In this document: positions 1 through 11,592 of the stretch, piece after piece
How the letters are laid out: each line of letters begins with the position of its first letter
How positions within the stretch are numbered: the stretch's first letter is position 1
Assembly: GCF_000003855.2 (NCBI RefSeq)
Contig: NW_003101648.1
Span: 377,024 to 441,023 of the forward strand
Length of the DNA: 64,000 nucleotides
From: Blastomyces gilchristii SLH14081
Taxonomy: Eukaryota > Ascomycota > Eurotiomycetes > Onygenales > Ajellomycetaceae
Direction: 5' to 3'
Translations under genes and position numbers: made by a program
The notes under the pieces: model-generated
What the model was told of the DNA's origin: nothing
Databases searched by the model: none
What the model saw: the letters and a program-made list of their open reading frames with translations, nothing else

Positions 1-839
1 AAGATAAAAGAATCTTGTTTAAACAAGTGAAGTGAAAGCTGGCATGAAACAAAAGAAGAGCATACATTATTCAAGATTTGAGATAAAACCAAAGTGAAAA
101 TCTTGTTTAATTAAATGTAAAAAGAAAATATTCTCATCTATAATTCAGCTGAAACTAGGACATGATTATTTCAAATCTTATATACAAAGATTTGATGATA
201 GATTTGATTCAACAGAGTGCTTATTCTGCAATGTGAATGAAAATCCTGAGTATATTATAATGCATTGTGCATTATACAATAGTCTCAGAGTCAGATTAAA
301 GAAGAAGTATGATTTAAATTAATTAAATATAAGGTTCTTATTCTCAACTGAGACAGGAATTAAATACTTAATAGACTTTCTATCAGAAACTCAAGCAGCT
401 ATAAGAAAATGACTGAATTCAGAAGTGTCTGAATATGAAGAGGCAGAAATTGATTAGATATAGTCTGTTAAAACAGTTATACACTATCTCTTAATAATTT
501 TATTTTGTTATAGTCTCTCTTTACTGTACTTGTTTCTTTCTGTTCTTTTCTATCTATCTATTTAATGTGTCTATCTTTAAGACTATGTTCTCTTTTTCTT
601 TGTCATGATATTTTCAAATGATTTCAAAGTATCAGAAGATGTTGAAATACTGCAATTTGTAAACAGTTTTTATATTCTGAGCTGAAATTTTCTGATTTTG
701 CATATCTGAAATTGATAAATGTATAATAGTTGACTCTATAGATATAGGAAAAACTCTGAGAACTAAAGATTCTCAGATAGATGTCATAGTCTCTGACTGC
801 ATACATCTATAATTGAAGAATAATAATAATAATAATAAT
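1..839 (+). mobile_element. LINE copy A, 3' end with TAA tail
   Basis: This is the 3' end of a non-LTR retrotransposon whose 5' part lies left of the window. It aligns throughout with 60740-61585 and 9126-9871, differing mainly by C/T and G/A transitions. It holds the end of the RNase H region, a C-terminal Cys/His segment (around 220-290), a 3' UTR, and a TAA/AAT tail at about 821-839. The tail abuts gypsy-derived sequence, so the LINE probably inserted into that gypsy. The reading frame is destroyed by transitions such as TGG to TGA near 408. Orientation and family are well supported; the 5' boundary is not visible. Confidence 0.88.
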
Positions 840-1047
840 GTACAAGAATTCTAACCAAAATTAAGATCTTGTGTATACAGTGACAGACTGAGACAGAAGT
901 CAAATAATAATTGATATTCACTGCAGATTAAGTATTTACTATGAAGAGCTTTTCTGACACAATCATCATCATTAATAAGAATAGAGAAAACTAGGTCTTA
1001 GACCTGCAGCAGAAGATTAAATGTTTACACAGATAGATGATTATACT

Positions 1048-1420
1048 TTATTATTATTATTATTATTCTTTCATTATACTCATATGCAAGCGGAGCTTAT
1101 GATGAGTCCTTGCGTGATGTTAAATACAGGTCAAGTGTTGATTATACAGGAGGAAATACAGGTGTTGAGACCACACCAAGATAACAAGAACATAGGAAAA
1201 TACAAAGAAGTGACAATTAGATACATGTAATAATAACTTCCCAGCTCAGGAACATAGAGTGATTCATTGAAGTGATTTATACACCTCTGTATTTATTAGA
1301 AACCTGAGGTGCTTGAGTTCCAGATTTAATGTATTTCCTGTGAGTTTCGAACCCACGCGCCTTGGTTTCCCACGCCAAGGTGCTACTGGGTGGCCGCATT
1401 AATCATTCGGCCACCGGGGC
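1048..1420 (-). mobile_element. tRNA-derived SINE, full-length copy 1 (373 bp)
   Basis: Read on the minus strand, the element starts at 1420 with a tRNA-like head. An A-box-like TGGCCGAATGA lies at 1413-1403 and a B box GGTTCGAAACT at 1353-1343, the internal RNA polymerase III promoter. A body follows, ending in a TAA-repeat tail at the 1048 end. It is flanked by a perfect 14-bp target-site duplication, TAGATGATTATACT, at 1034-1047 and 1421-1434. It keeps several CpGs, whereas I see none between 1 and 1090. No protein is encoded. Copy 2 at 42451-42823 has the same length. Confidence 0.9.
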
Positions 1421-2251
1421 TAGATGATTATACTGAATCTGAAGATCTTATTATAATCATTCACAATCTCTTCAGAAGTGTACACATTGTTGAAGATCAC
1501 TGCACAGAATGAGAATCTAAACATGAGATACATTAAGCTGAAAGATCTGTCAGAGTCATTAAGCTTTAATAGTGATTAAAAAAATAATGCTGCAATTAGC
1601 TGGCTAAGTCAGATATGATTATATTATTGAATTGAATACAAACTTACAGACAGACAGTTAACAGAATTTTAACAAGTCTTAAGATCTGCTATGTTTCTAC
1701 ACAGAAAAGCAAAGTCATTGTAAATAGCTGATAAAAAGATAAATCTCACAGACTCAGAATGATATTCATTCTCATAAACATAGAATGAGTTTTTCAAATG
1801 AATCTTACACAACTTTGAGAAAGTGAACATGTGAGATAAACATTATAAACACTTCACTGAGTGTAGATAAGTAAGTAATCTTACATTATACTTCATATAC
1901 TTCAGTTTACACTATCTCATATTGAATGAAGAGCTTTCAATATCTTTCTGTTTATAGATCTTCATTCATGATCTTACATCTGAGTTAAGAGTGAAATAGA
2001 AATGCTTAATCTCACAGCTAGACACAGTGAAGAAAGTATACAATATTCTCATTGTACAGAAACAAGTGAGTCAATTATAATAGAAAATACTGCAATTGAG
2101 TATATCTCAGCAGAGAACAGATAATCAGACTTCTACAACACAAGTCACACATCTGAATATAATAAATATAGATTTGAATATCATTGCTAAAGCACTGAAT
2201 TCTCTGAAAAAGAAATTCTCTGAGTGAAAATCTTGATATTATGAGTATCAA

Positions 2252-2293
2252 GCTTGCTTCAACTGTAGATACTAAAATCATAATACAAAGAAT
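2252..2293 (+). pseudogene. gag zinc-knuckle remnant of the gypsy element
   Basis: One frame gives C-F-N-C, then His and Cys in CX2CX4HX4C spacing, the nucleocapsid zinc knuckle of LTR retrotransposon gag. One position inside the knuckle is a stop codon. It places gag upstream of pol on the plus strand. Confidence 0.7.
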
Positions 2294-3319
2294 TGCACAC
2301 AGTATACACAGTTAAAAGAAGTAAGAGAGTTAAAAAACTAGCAGAATCAGTGAGCTTGAAGACACTCACTGATATTCTATGAAAAGTCTTTAAAGTGAAA
2401 GAGATATCTGTATTAGATGATTCTCTGAATTCTGTGAATATCAAGAGAAAGCAGACTTCTGAATGAAGTGTGAGTGAGAATAATAAAGCAGACACTCATC
2501 TTAATATTTTAAGACCTGAAATATTAATGTATAAAGAGCACTTGAGTAAGAATTAAGAGATAACTGCAAAAGTATTAGCAGATACAGAAGCATCTACATA
2601 ATATATTAATGATTATATAATTCAAAGACTGAAAGAGATTCACTGAGTAGAGAATTCTCAATACATAAGATTGTCTAATAATTAATATTTGATATTATCT
2701 GTAAGAGTAAGAGTTTCCTTGCACTTCAGAGAATAATCTTGCTATATTTGAGTGTAAGAGCTGTAGAATATGAAATACAATCTTATTCTCAGACTTGATT
2801 AGTTTCAAAGATTCAATTCACAGATTCAATGATGTATGTATTATATACAACTAACTGATAAGAAGAAAACAGTTCATACAATTCTATCAATCAATATAAG
2901 AAGGACATTTCACATCTCTGATATAGAAGAGTTAAGTCTGCTTACACACTAATAAGTAAAGAGAATAATTTACAAGATCTTATTCAAAAGTATTCTGTAT
3001 GTTATACAGAATCTGAAAGTGAAGAAAATTAAGATAAAGAATATACAGAAGAATAAGTATATGAAGAAGCTTCTGAAGAAGTATGAAAAGATCTTCTGAA
3101 CAGATCTTTCATCAGAATTACTGCTGAAATGAGGATTTGTATATGAGATTGACACAGAGAATGTGAAACCAGTCAATCAGAATGCATATTCCCTGTCATA
3201 AACACATCTCAAAGAACAGAAGTGTCAGATCACAGACCTTCTAGAATATGATCTCATATAATTCTTATCAAGTGTATGAGGCTTTTCAGTTCTATTCATG
3301 AAAAAGATGAGTGAGAAGT

Positions 3320-5400
3320 AACAGATGTGTATCAATTATCAAGCACTCAATAAGCTTATAATCAAGAATGAATATTCACTGTCACAGATTTAATAACAGT
3401 TGAATACAGTTAAAAATACCTGATATCTATCAAAGATTGATCTTCTCTCAGAATACTGATAGATTTATATAGATAAACTATCAGTTCTGTGAACTATATT
3501 TAATATATAATGAAAGGAGTTTGAATTTCTGATAATATCATTCAGTCTGATAAATATGCCTGTCATCTTTTAAATAATGATGATTACAATTCTTTATAAA
3601 CAGAATGAAATCTCATATCTTATATATCTGAATAACATTCTAGTCTTCTTAAACTCATATAATAAATATCTGAAGTATCTTGATAAAGTGCTTACAACTC
3701 TGACAGAGCATAAGCTCTATATTAAATTAACAAAGTATATGTTTGAAATGAAAGAGTTGAAGTTTGTAGAACATGTAGTGAGTGATAACTGTATACATCT
3801 CATCTCAGAGAAATTAAATATCATAGTAAATTGACTGTGACTGAGAAATGTATATTATATATAACAGTTTCTTGAGTTGATCTCATATTACTGCAGATTT
3901 ATCAAGAATTTCATATAAATAGCTGCATTACTCTCAGATCTCTTAAGAGAAATAGATACTAATCTACAGAAGAAGAAGTTTTGATCAATTATCTAAAATA
4001 CTGTATATAAAGAGGCTTTTCTCACACTGAGAAAATGTGTAATAATATCTTTAGTACTTATTCAATCAGATTGTGATAAATCTTTCTACATTGAGATAAA
4101 TATATCTGAATGAGCTATCAGAGATACTCTTTTACAGATGAGTAAGAACAGCAAGCTACACTCAGTGATATATAATAATAGAAAACTATCAGATGCTGAG
4201 CTCAATTATTCAGTGTATAAAAAGAAATTACTAGTAATTAAGTATATACTGATATTATGAAATAGATATATCAACAATAGATATATAACAACAGTGATCA
4301 CAGATTATAAAAGTCTCATCTATCTATAATTAATGATAAAATCTTTCAAACACTTAGCATATTGAATCTCAGAGTTTTAAGTATATAATCTATATATTAA
4401 ATACTGAAAGAAATCAGACACTGTAATATCTGATGCAATCAGTCACAAATCTGATTTCATAAATAAGAATTCTGTAAACTAGATATAAGAGAAGTTCATA
4501 TTAAATATACTGAGAGAATACAAGAAATCAGAATGAGTGAACATAATAATCTCTCACTTAAAGAATAGCAAGATATTGAATAATAAGTATCTTATAAAAG
4601 TAGTAGAAGAGATACTTCTGAACTTCAAGCTGAGAAAATTGAAAAACAATATTATGCTTTACTGTGATCTAGAATATGTAGAAGCTTTCTATTTAGAATA
4701 TTTATTTAGATATGACTTGATGACTTGTATGCATAAGAAATTCAGTCACTTAGAAAGCTCTGAACTCATGAATATACTTGAATCAAGAGTGTACTGATCA
4801 AGTATGACTGAGAATATTCAGATATACACTTATAAGTGTCTGAATTGTCAGGTCATGAAAGAATCTAGAAAAGGGTTAGAATATAAGAAAATGCAATATC
4901 AGATAGAATGTATGATACAATCATTCAAATAATGAGAGATAAATCTCATAGACATATTACTGTGAACATTAAATGAAAATCATTGAATAATCACTGCTAT
5001 TGACTACACTACTGATTGATCACTCATAAAAGCAGTTTCAGAAGCAATAGAGAAGATGATGATAAAGTTTCTACATAATGAGATCTATGTTAACTATGAA
5101 ATACTGCATGAGATTCTAACTGATAATGATGTAAATCTTATAGAAGAAGCAGTGAGGCATTTCATGAGTCAGTTACAGATAAGATATTGTAGAACAACAT
5201 TATATTATCTGTGAATAAATAAGAAAGTGAAACACTTGAATGGAATCTTGAGTAATATGCTGATGAAATATCTAGTGAGCAAGTCTATGAGACTATGAAA
5301 TGAATATCTTAGATAGATACTATTAGTCACACAGATTCAACAGTATGCAGTCTTCAAGTGTTCACTATTCTATCTGTTGTATGAATTGCATCCGCGCATT
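3320..5400 (+). pseudogene. gypsy pol pseudogene: RT, RNase H, integrase
   Basis: The longest uninterrupted piece is 3577-3834 (85 codons), covering the RT palm to connection region. The active-site box is YLNN instead of YLDD, both Asp codons having become Asn by G-to-A change. The RNase H YSVYKKKLL segment follows, then an integrase zinc domain (His-X-His ... CLNC) in the open piece 4537-4797. A core follows with the usual AIDY and LTD landmarks. Many in-frame TGA codons stand where this family has Trp. No functional product is expected. Confidence 0.85.
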
Positions 5401-6479
5401 CTGAAGAATGCTTTGAAAAAGATGAAGAAGAGAACAGCAGTTGCAGATGCATTAGTTGTGAATACAGTAGAAACAATAGTTGCAGACACAACAGTTACAG
5501 ATACAGCAGTCATGAACACAGAATCAAGATTGAAAGAGATCAGCCACACATGTGCAAAAGCTAACAAGTTACTTTTAAATTAAACAATTCAATTAAAAAG
5601 AATACAAGACTCACTAGTTAAGAAATTAAGTCTTAAGATAAGAATATGAGTTCTTGTACATAATGAGAGTTCTGAGAAGTTTCAATCTAGATGATTTGAG
5701 CTCTATAAAATACTTAAATCACATTCTCTGAGAATATACACATTGAAAGAATCAGAGAGACAAATCTTATATAACTTAATAAATGATTCATATCTTATAA
5801 AGATAAAGATGCAAGATCTGAGCAGATTATAATTATTTACAGAACTATCATCAGTGTTGAAAAAGAAGAGACTTATAATTAAAAAGTCTTACAAAGTAAC
5901 AGAAATCATAGATGCTTATGAATCAGATAATCTTACTTATTTCAATCTTTTCATAATTATAAGAAAAGAATAAGAAGTAATGAAGAAATCAGATAAATAT
6001 CATACTTTAATAAGTGATGAGACTGTAGTCAGTTGTATAATAACACACTGCAGATAGTAGATACAATGTAGTAAAGAGTAGTCTTAAAATAGCAGACTTA
6101 CATATGAATCAGATCATAGAAGAAAAAGGAATTCAGAGTTGAATTTAACTGTTTACACTAGTTCAATTACAGAGATAACAGAGAATGAATCATCTGAAAC
6201 ATTCACAGATGTATAGAATTAAGTTATCTCAATCTCTGAGAACACTCAGAGATCAGATGAGATTAGTTTCAATAAGCTATTCACTGTAGTGATCTGAGCA
6301 GGTGAAGAGAGACAGTATAATACATAAGACAGAATTATAAAAGATGAAAGCTGTTAAATCTAGTCACTGAATACTGTATCATATAGAGATTACATAAGAG
6401 TAGTAACTAGCAGACAGAGAAAAAGTGTAAGAAAAGAAAAGAGATAATGAATTAGTCATCAATTAGAAGAATCAGCTGT

Positions 6480-8700
6480 AAAAGATAAATGTTATCATAT
6501 ATATCTCATTCATTTTTATATATTATATATTTAATCTATTTCCAACATCATGTCATCTGAAAAACATCAAAAACAAAGAAAATCTCAAAACTTAAGATTT
6601 ACAAGAAATTCAAGAGCTGTAAGTTACTTTTATAATAACACTGTACATGTCTCTGATTTCTCTATCACTCTGTATATGATATTAATATCATTTATCACAA
6701 GATTGACTGAAATACCAATATAGAAATGTGTACACATATATGTAGAAAAATTGAAGAAGAGCATGAAATCTGCAGAATCAGAAGCCAGAACAGAGAGAAC
6801 AGAGACAGAAGAAATGAAAGAAGAAGAAGACACAGAATCAGATAAATGACAGCAGATGTTATCTGAGACTGAATACTTATAATCTGATATGCACACAATC
6901 TTCTCTGCAGAAGAGAGAGAGAAAGCACTGAGAGAAGCTTGAGAGTGAGAGAAGATAGTCTCAGTGATATTATTATCTTTAATTAAAATGATCTCTGATG
7001 CCAGAGTAACTAAGAACTATTATTAGCATATAAAACTGTAAAAACAAGAGTAACAATTACTGAATGAATACTCACTGATCTTAGAATTATATATACAATT
7101 ACAATATGCATGAGACTTCTCAGAAAGAGAGAGAGAAATACAGAGAAATACAGAAAGTAGAACACAGCATGTGAACAGCTCATTTTTATAATAACATCTT
7201 AGATAAGATGTATGAGTCTCATGTCTGTGAGTGTAAAAGAGTACAACATCTGCATTTCTATTTCTGAAAACACAGATATCTTTTGCCTGCATCACAAAGT
7301 TAGATAATAAATATCAGAGAATAGACTGATACAGATCTATCATTCTGAAGAAATTCATCAGAGTAAATATCTCTATAATATTAAACTTTACAGTTGTAAA
7401 AAGTTTCTTGATATCTATAAACATCACAACTTCATGTATAATAAAACTTATAATGATTTTCTCTAAGAACAGAAAAATCAGCATCAGAAAGAGAAGATAA
7501 AAAAAAAAAAAAAGACTTATAATCTTGACACTGTTGAGAAGAGAGGTGATTCTTTGATATAAATAAACAATTATCTTATCATGAATATTTAAAATAAATG
7601 TAATAATCAGTGTCTGTGACTGAGCTTCAGATAGTCATATTATATACAGTCTTCATATAATAAATTATTTTATAAGTCAGTAAGAAGAATAGAAGTATAC
7701 ACACTGAAAAATATAGTTCATTAAGTCTACACAATATCTTCTTGAAACAGAGAGAGCTGATAATGAAAGCAGAGACAGCAGAAGCAGAGAGAGTAGAAGT
7801 AGTAGAAATAAGAGTCACAGAAACAAAGATAGCAGAAGCAGGAGAATCAGATACAGAGACAGATATAGAAGATTGAGAAGAAGCAGTAGAGAAAGAAACA
7901 GAGAGAGTAGAGAGAGATATAGAAGACTCAGTCATATATAGTACAGATAATTTCTTTATTATCACATCTCTTAAGTTCTCAATTAATAATTCAACATTGA
8001 GATTACAATTATTGATAAATGCAGATCTGTCAACATGTGAAGATTCTATATAAATTAAAATAAAATATCAGTATCTGTATTCATGCAAAACACAATCAGA
8101 TATCTGTTAGAAAAAGAAGATAGAGAGTATATAAGAAGATGAAGAAGATGTGTCATCTATAATAGTATATTCTGATAATTGTTAGAGAATAAACAAGTTC
8201 TGATCATATTCTATAACACATTACACTCACTGTTAATAAACTGCTCAGTATGAGCACTATGATAACACTTGTTATAAGAATGAGAGATTATTGTCAAAAA
8301 CATGTAAGATGTGATAGATGAATAGATAGAAAGTGTTAAATAGAAGAAGAAGTAGAAATCTTGAATAAGATGATAATATTTAATGATAATGATAATGAAG
8401 AAGATGATTGAAGAATGAAAAAAGTTAGTGAATAAGTAATATAATATAGTGAAAGTTTCTTTATAAGAGTATACACAGAATACTAGCTGAATCAGAAATA
8501 GACTACACTATTATGAACACTAGTGACATGCTAATCTGCATGAAGCTAGAATATACATTATAGTTACATGAGCGTGACTGAATCTGATGAGAGAGAATGT
8601 GATTTGAAAGAACATACAATTATCAGATAATAACACAGTCACTTCTGAACATGCTTATAAATGTAAAGAAGCTCTAGCAGTCACTAATTAATTTAGATAA
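6480..8700. other. AT-rich stretch with low-complexity coding remnants
   Basis: I recognise no domain here. Purine-rich blocks (about 6750-6960 and 7740-7930) translate on the plus strand to Glu/Thr/Ala-rich low-complexity peptides. They may be the 3' end of the gypsy element or an unrelated insertion. A short CpG-rich patch (CCGGCGTACGCC) near 8715 stands out from its CpG-free surroundings and resembles an LTR end. Confidence 0.4.
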
Positions 8701-8817
8701 CATATATAAGAAGCCGGCGTACGCCTGTAATTGTATACTGACTTAAGTAACCTTTGAATCACATCTGAAACAGCAGTTCTTGACTGATGAGAACTACTTC
8801 TGAAAAGAGAGAGCTAA

Positions 8818-9125
8818 TGTGATGAGCTGTACTTGATCAATTATATAGACTATTCTATTACACTTCACAGATTTTAATCACTTCATTCTTGAACACATAT
8901 GCTCTGATTCTCAGTCATTCTTGATTACTGATTCTCAGTCACTATAAATATATATAGATTCTTTCACTCTGAAGCTTCACTGCATACATCATCATATACA
9001 CATATAAATATTCACTTTAATCACTGATTCTCACACTTTCTCTTTCTTTTCCTTCTCTAACATTTTTCTCTTTATTATATAAGACCTATATATTATACTG
9101 ATCTATTCGGCGTAGGCCTCTTACA
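8818..9125 (+). mobile_element. LTR of gypsy family B (3' LTR or solo LTR)
   Basis: Homologous, in opposite orientation, to the LTRs at 46693-46975 and 52037-52319. In coding direction it begins TGTGATGAGC and ends GCGTAGGCCTCTTACA, giving TG...CA ends. About 37 bp just upstream match the segment next to the family B 3' LTR. The start has lost its CpGs, whereas the end keeps TTCGGCG. It is followed directly by LINE sequence at 9126, so it inserted into a LINE copy. No partner LTR of this insertion is seen. Confidence 0.8.
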
Positions 9126-9871
9126 TTAATTAAATGTAAAAAAAAAATATTCTCATCTATAATTCAGCTGAAACTAGAACATGATTATTTCAAATCTTAT
9201 ATACAAAGATTTAATAATAGATTTGATTCAATAGAATGCTCATTCTACAATACAAATAAAAATTCTGAGTATATTGTAATATACTATGTATTATACAATA
9301 GTCTCAGAGTCAGATTGAAAGAGAAGTATAATTTAAATTAATTAAATATAAGATTCTTATTCTTAACTGAGATAGAAATTAAATACTTAATAGACTTTCT
9401 ATCAGAAACTCAAGCAGCTATAAGAAAATAATAAAATTCAGAAATATCTAAATATGAAGAGAAGAAAATTAATTAGATATAGTCTGTTAATACAGCTATA
9501 TACTATCTTTTAATAATTTATTTTATTATAGTCTCTCTTTACTTTACTTTTTTCTTTCTATTCTTTTCTATCTATTTATTTAATATGTCTATCTTTAAGA
9601 CTATGTTCTCTTTTCTTTTGTCATGATATTATCAAATGATTTCAAAGTATCAGAAGGTGTTAAAATACTGTAATTTATAAACAGTTTTTATATTCTGAGC
9701 TGGAATTTTCTGATTTTACATATCTGAAATTGGTAAATGTATAATAGACTTAATAGTTGACTTTATAGATATAGAAAAAACTCTGAGAACTAAAAGTTCT
9801 CAGATAGATATCATAGTCTCTGACTGCATACATCTATAATTGAAGAAGAATAATAATAATAATAATAATAA
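9126..9871 (+). mobile_element. LINE copy G, 3' end with TAA tail
   Basis: Colinear with 60845-61585 and 110-839, and the most heavily mutated of the three. A Trp codon that is TGG in the 61.1-kb copy and TGA near 408 here lies in TAATAA, so successive transitions are visible at one site. It ends in a TAA-repeat tail at about 9848-9871. Only the end of the coding region and the 3' UTR remain. Confidence 0.85.
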
Positions 9872-10429
9872 AGAGAAAATAGAGTAATAACAAGTTCTTG
9901 AAATATAAGAACTTGAAAAAGTCAGTAAAATTCTTGAAAAACAGTATCTGATTGAGATGAATGAAGAAGTTCTGTTAATTCTTCATACTCAGACTAGATA
10001 ACTACAGAAGATAATTAAGTTTAAACTTGAAATTTTAAATACAGTTTAAAAAACATTGAAAATTTCTAGTATAGTTACTAACTCTTCTTCTTCTTTTTCT
10101 TCTTTAAATCAGAAAAAAAAAATACACTTAAGTAGCAGAATCTGCTGTTTCTAAACCTGCTGTTTTAAAATCTGCTCAAAATTCTGAAAATACTCAGAAG
10201 AAAAATGCTCATACTTCTCTTCATAAGAAAGAAAAAATTCTGCAATTTATAAAAGGTTTTTGTATTCTGAGCTGAAATTTTCTAATTTTATATATCTGAA
10301 ACTGACAAATGTATAATAATTAGCTTTACAGATACTAGAGAAACCCTGAGAACTAAAAGTTTTCAGGTAGATATCATAGTCTCTGACTGTATACATTTAT
10401 AATGAAAGAATAATAATAATAATAATAAC
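9872..10429 (+). mobile_element. Internally deleted LINE derivative (ORF1 joined to 3' UTR)
   Basis: Positions 9885-10238 match the ORF1 N-terminal region of the LINE (compare 46225-46600 and 55340-55710). From about 10240 the sequence jumps to the LINE 3' UTR (compare 61388 onward) and ends in its own TAA tail. The endonuclease, RT and RNase H, about 5.6 kb, are missing. It follows directly on the tail of the preceding LINE. Its last bases match the SINE 3' end better than those of the full LINE do. Confidence 0.8.
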
Positions 10430-10431
10430 TA

Positions 10432-10789
10432 CTTCTTTAGTAGTTTATTCATTTTTACTGGTTCTTTTATTTCTATCTTATCTTCTAATTCTTGTCAGTC
10501 TTCTGTGAAATTGTCAGCAGATGACACTCTTAATCTTGTATGTAGATCTCATTTCCTAGTTATACAGCTGCTCTGCTGGATTGCAAATGTCTACTCAGGC
10601 AGAGACTCAGAGTGGTGGCTAAGGGGGATGTTGAATTGCCTCCCTTGCAGGCCAACTGCTTCCGCCTCACGCTTGCTGATCGGCGATCGCAAGCTCCCTA
10701 TAAAAGGCCACGTAGCAGCTAGCTTCTCATAATAACAACCAACTACTCTAAGAACATCTCCATCATTACAGTTGCACAGTGATATTACA
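10432..10789 (+). mobile_element. Possible Copia-like 3' end: purine tract plus LTR
   Basis: A purine run AAGGGGGA at 10621-10628 stands directly before TGTTGAATTG, which starts a 161-bp segment ending ATTACA at 10789 (or an earlier ATTACA at 10770). A TATAAAAGG box lies at about 10697. Purine tract, TG start, CA end and TATA box suggest the 3' LTR of a Ty1/copia-type element, with 10432-10620 the end of its internal region. No second LTR and no clear target duplication are seen, so this is tentative. From 10629 the sequence is not RIP-like, making it the left island edge. Confidence 0.4.
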
Positions 10790-11592
10790 GGGTGCACTCA
10801 CTAGAGAGAGTGAGTGCGCTTGGCAGGGTTACCTTTTAGTTTGTTTCTCATTTTACACCTACAGAAAAACGAATAAAAACAGGGAAAAAAAGATAGAACA
10901 AAACAAACATAGCTATTGATGGCGGATGGTAGGAAAGCAAACTGGAAAGAAAAAGTGAAAAAGAGCTGAAGGAAACGTTAGAGGAGGAAAAAGAAGAAAA
11001 TGAAGGGCGTGTTAAAAACAATCCAGTGAAATAATTAAGGATATAATAAATAAGTAAGACTTGCTGAAGGACATTACGGGGAAAATTGAAACTTTGCTCG
11101 CCATATATTTTGTGTCGCTAGCTCGGGCTCCTTCCGTTCCGTCTTTCCTTCTACTCTTCTGTAAAAATATTACGAGCAAAAATTGGTTAAGGAAAAATGT
11201 GTCGGACCAAAGCACAGTCATCGCCAGAGCCGGGGGAAAAGAAGAGAGGTGGAGTAGCTCCAGCGAGGGCAAGTGACAAAAAGTAAAGCGGAATAAAGTG
11301 GAAAAGGCAGAGGAAAAGGAAGGAAATGAAATGAATACACACACATAAGAAAAGAGTTATAAAGGGATATCGGTAAGGAGACTTGCGGTAAAAGTATGGC
11401 CTGGAGATGGAAGAAGAAAAGGAGAAGTTGCGTGCTTGGGTTCTAGAAAAGGCCCAATTGCTCGTCGCTCGGGTGTAGTCAACGAGTACTTGCATCCAAC
11501 GAGGAAGGTGATACAAGGTGGGTAATAGAAATTCCTCCGACAAAAGGCTGAGTTAGGTGGCTACCTGGGCAATAATCGCCATTGAAAAGGCT
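10790..11592. other. Intergenic, downstream of septin gene
   Basis: No convincing gene. A short hairpin-capable sequence (GCACTCAC ... GTGAGTGC, about 10793-10816) lies at the left. The rest is purine-rich and presumably contains the septin 3' UTR. Confidence 0.5.

Larger units (their letters stand above)
840..8780 (+). mobile_element. Decayed Ty3/gypsy retrotransposon internal region
   Basis: Plus-strand remnants of gag and pol can be followed with many stops. A CX2CX4HX4C zinc knuckle lies near 2252-2293. RT begins near 3320 with a recognisable MCIxYxALNKL motif. The YLDD box near 3620 reads YLNN. RNase H (YSVYxKxLLxIK) is near 4210-4270. The integrase HHCC zinc domain is at about 4730-4860, followed by a D,D35E-type core to about 5400. 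Order gag-RT-RNaseH-integrase is that of Ty3/gypsy (Metaviridae). All enzymes are inactive because of transitions. I could not find its own LTR pair. A SINE (1048-1420) interrupts the gag part. From 6500 to 8700 I see only low-complexity Glu/Ser/Arg-type coding remnants. Confidence 0.85.

Noticed and set aside
821..839. TAA/AAT repeats as microsatellites or CRISPR-like arrays
   Set aside because: They always occur at the end of LINE or SINE sequence, so they are element tails; no spacer-repeat structure exists anywhere in the window.
1340..1420. tRNA gene on the minus strand
   Set aside because: A and B boxes are present, but the acceptor stem does not pair and extra bases separate the D and T arms. 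The copy sits at the head of a repeated 373-bp element with target duplications, so it is a SINE head.
7627..7965. 112-codon Ser/Val/Thr-rich minus-strand frame
   Set aside because: Low-complexity reading of a purine-rich tract; no start context or family support.
11012..11543. Overlapping minus-strand open frames downstream of the septin stop
   Set aside because: Compositionally biased, without domain features, and lying in the septin 3' region.
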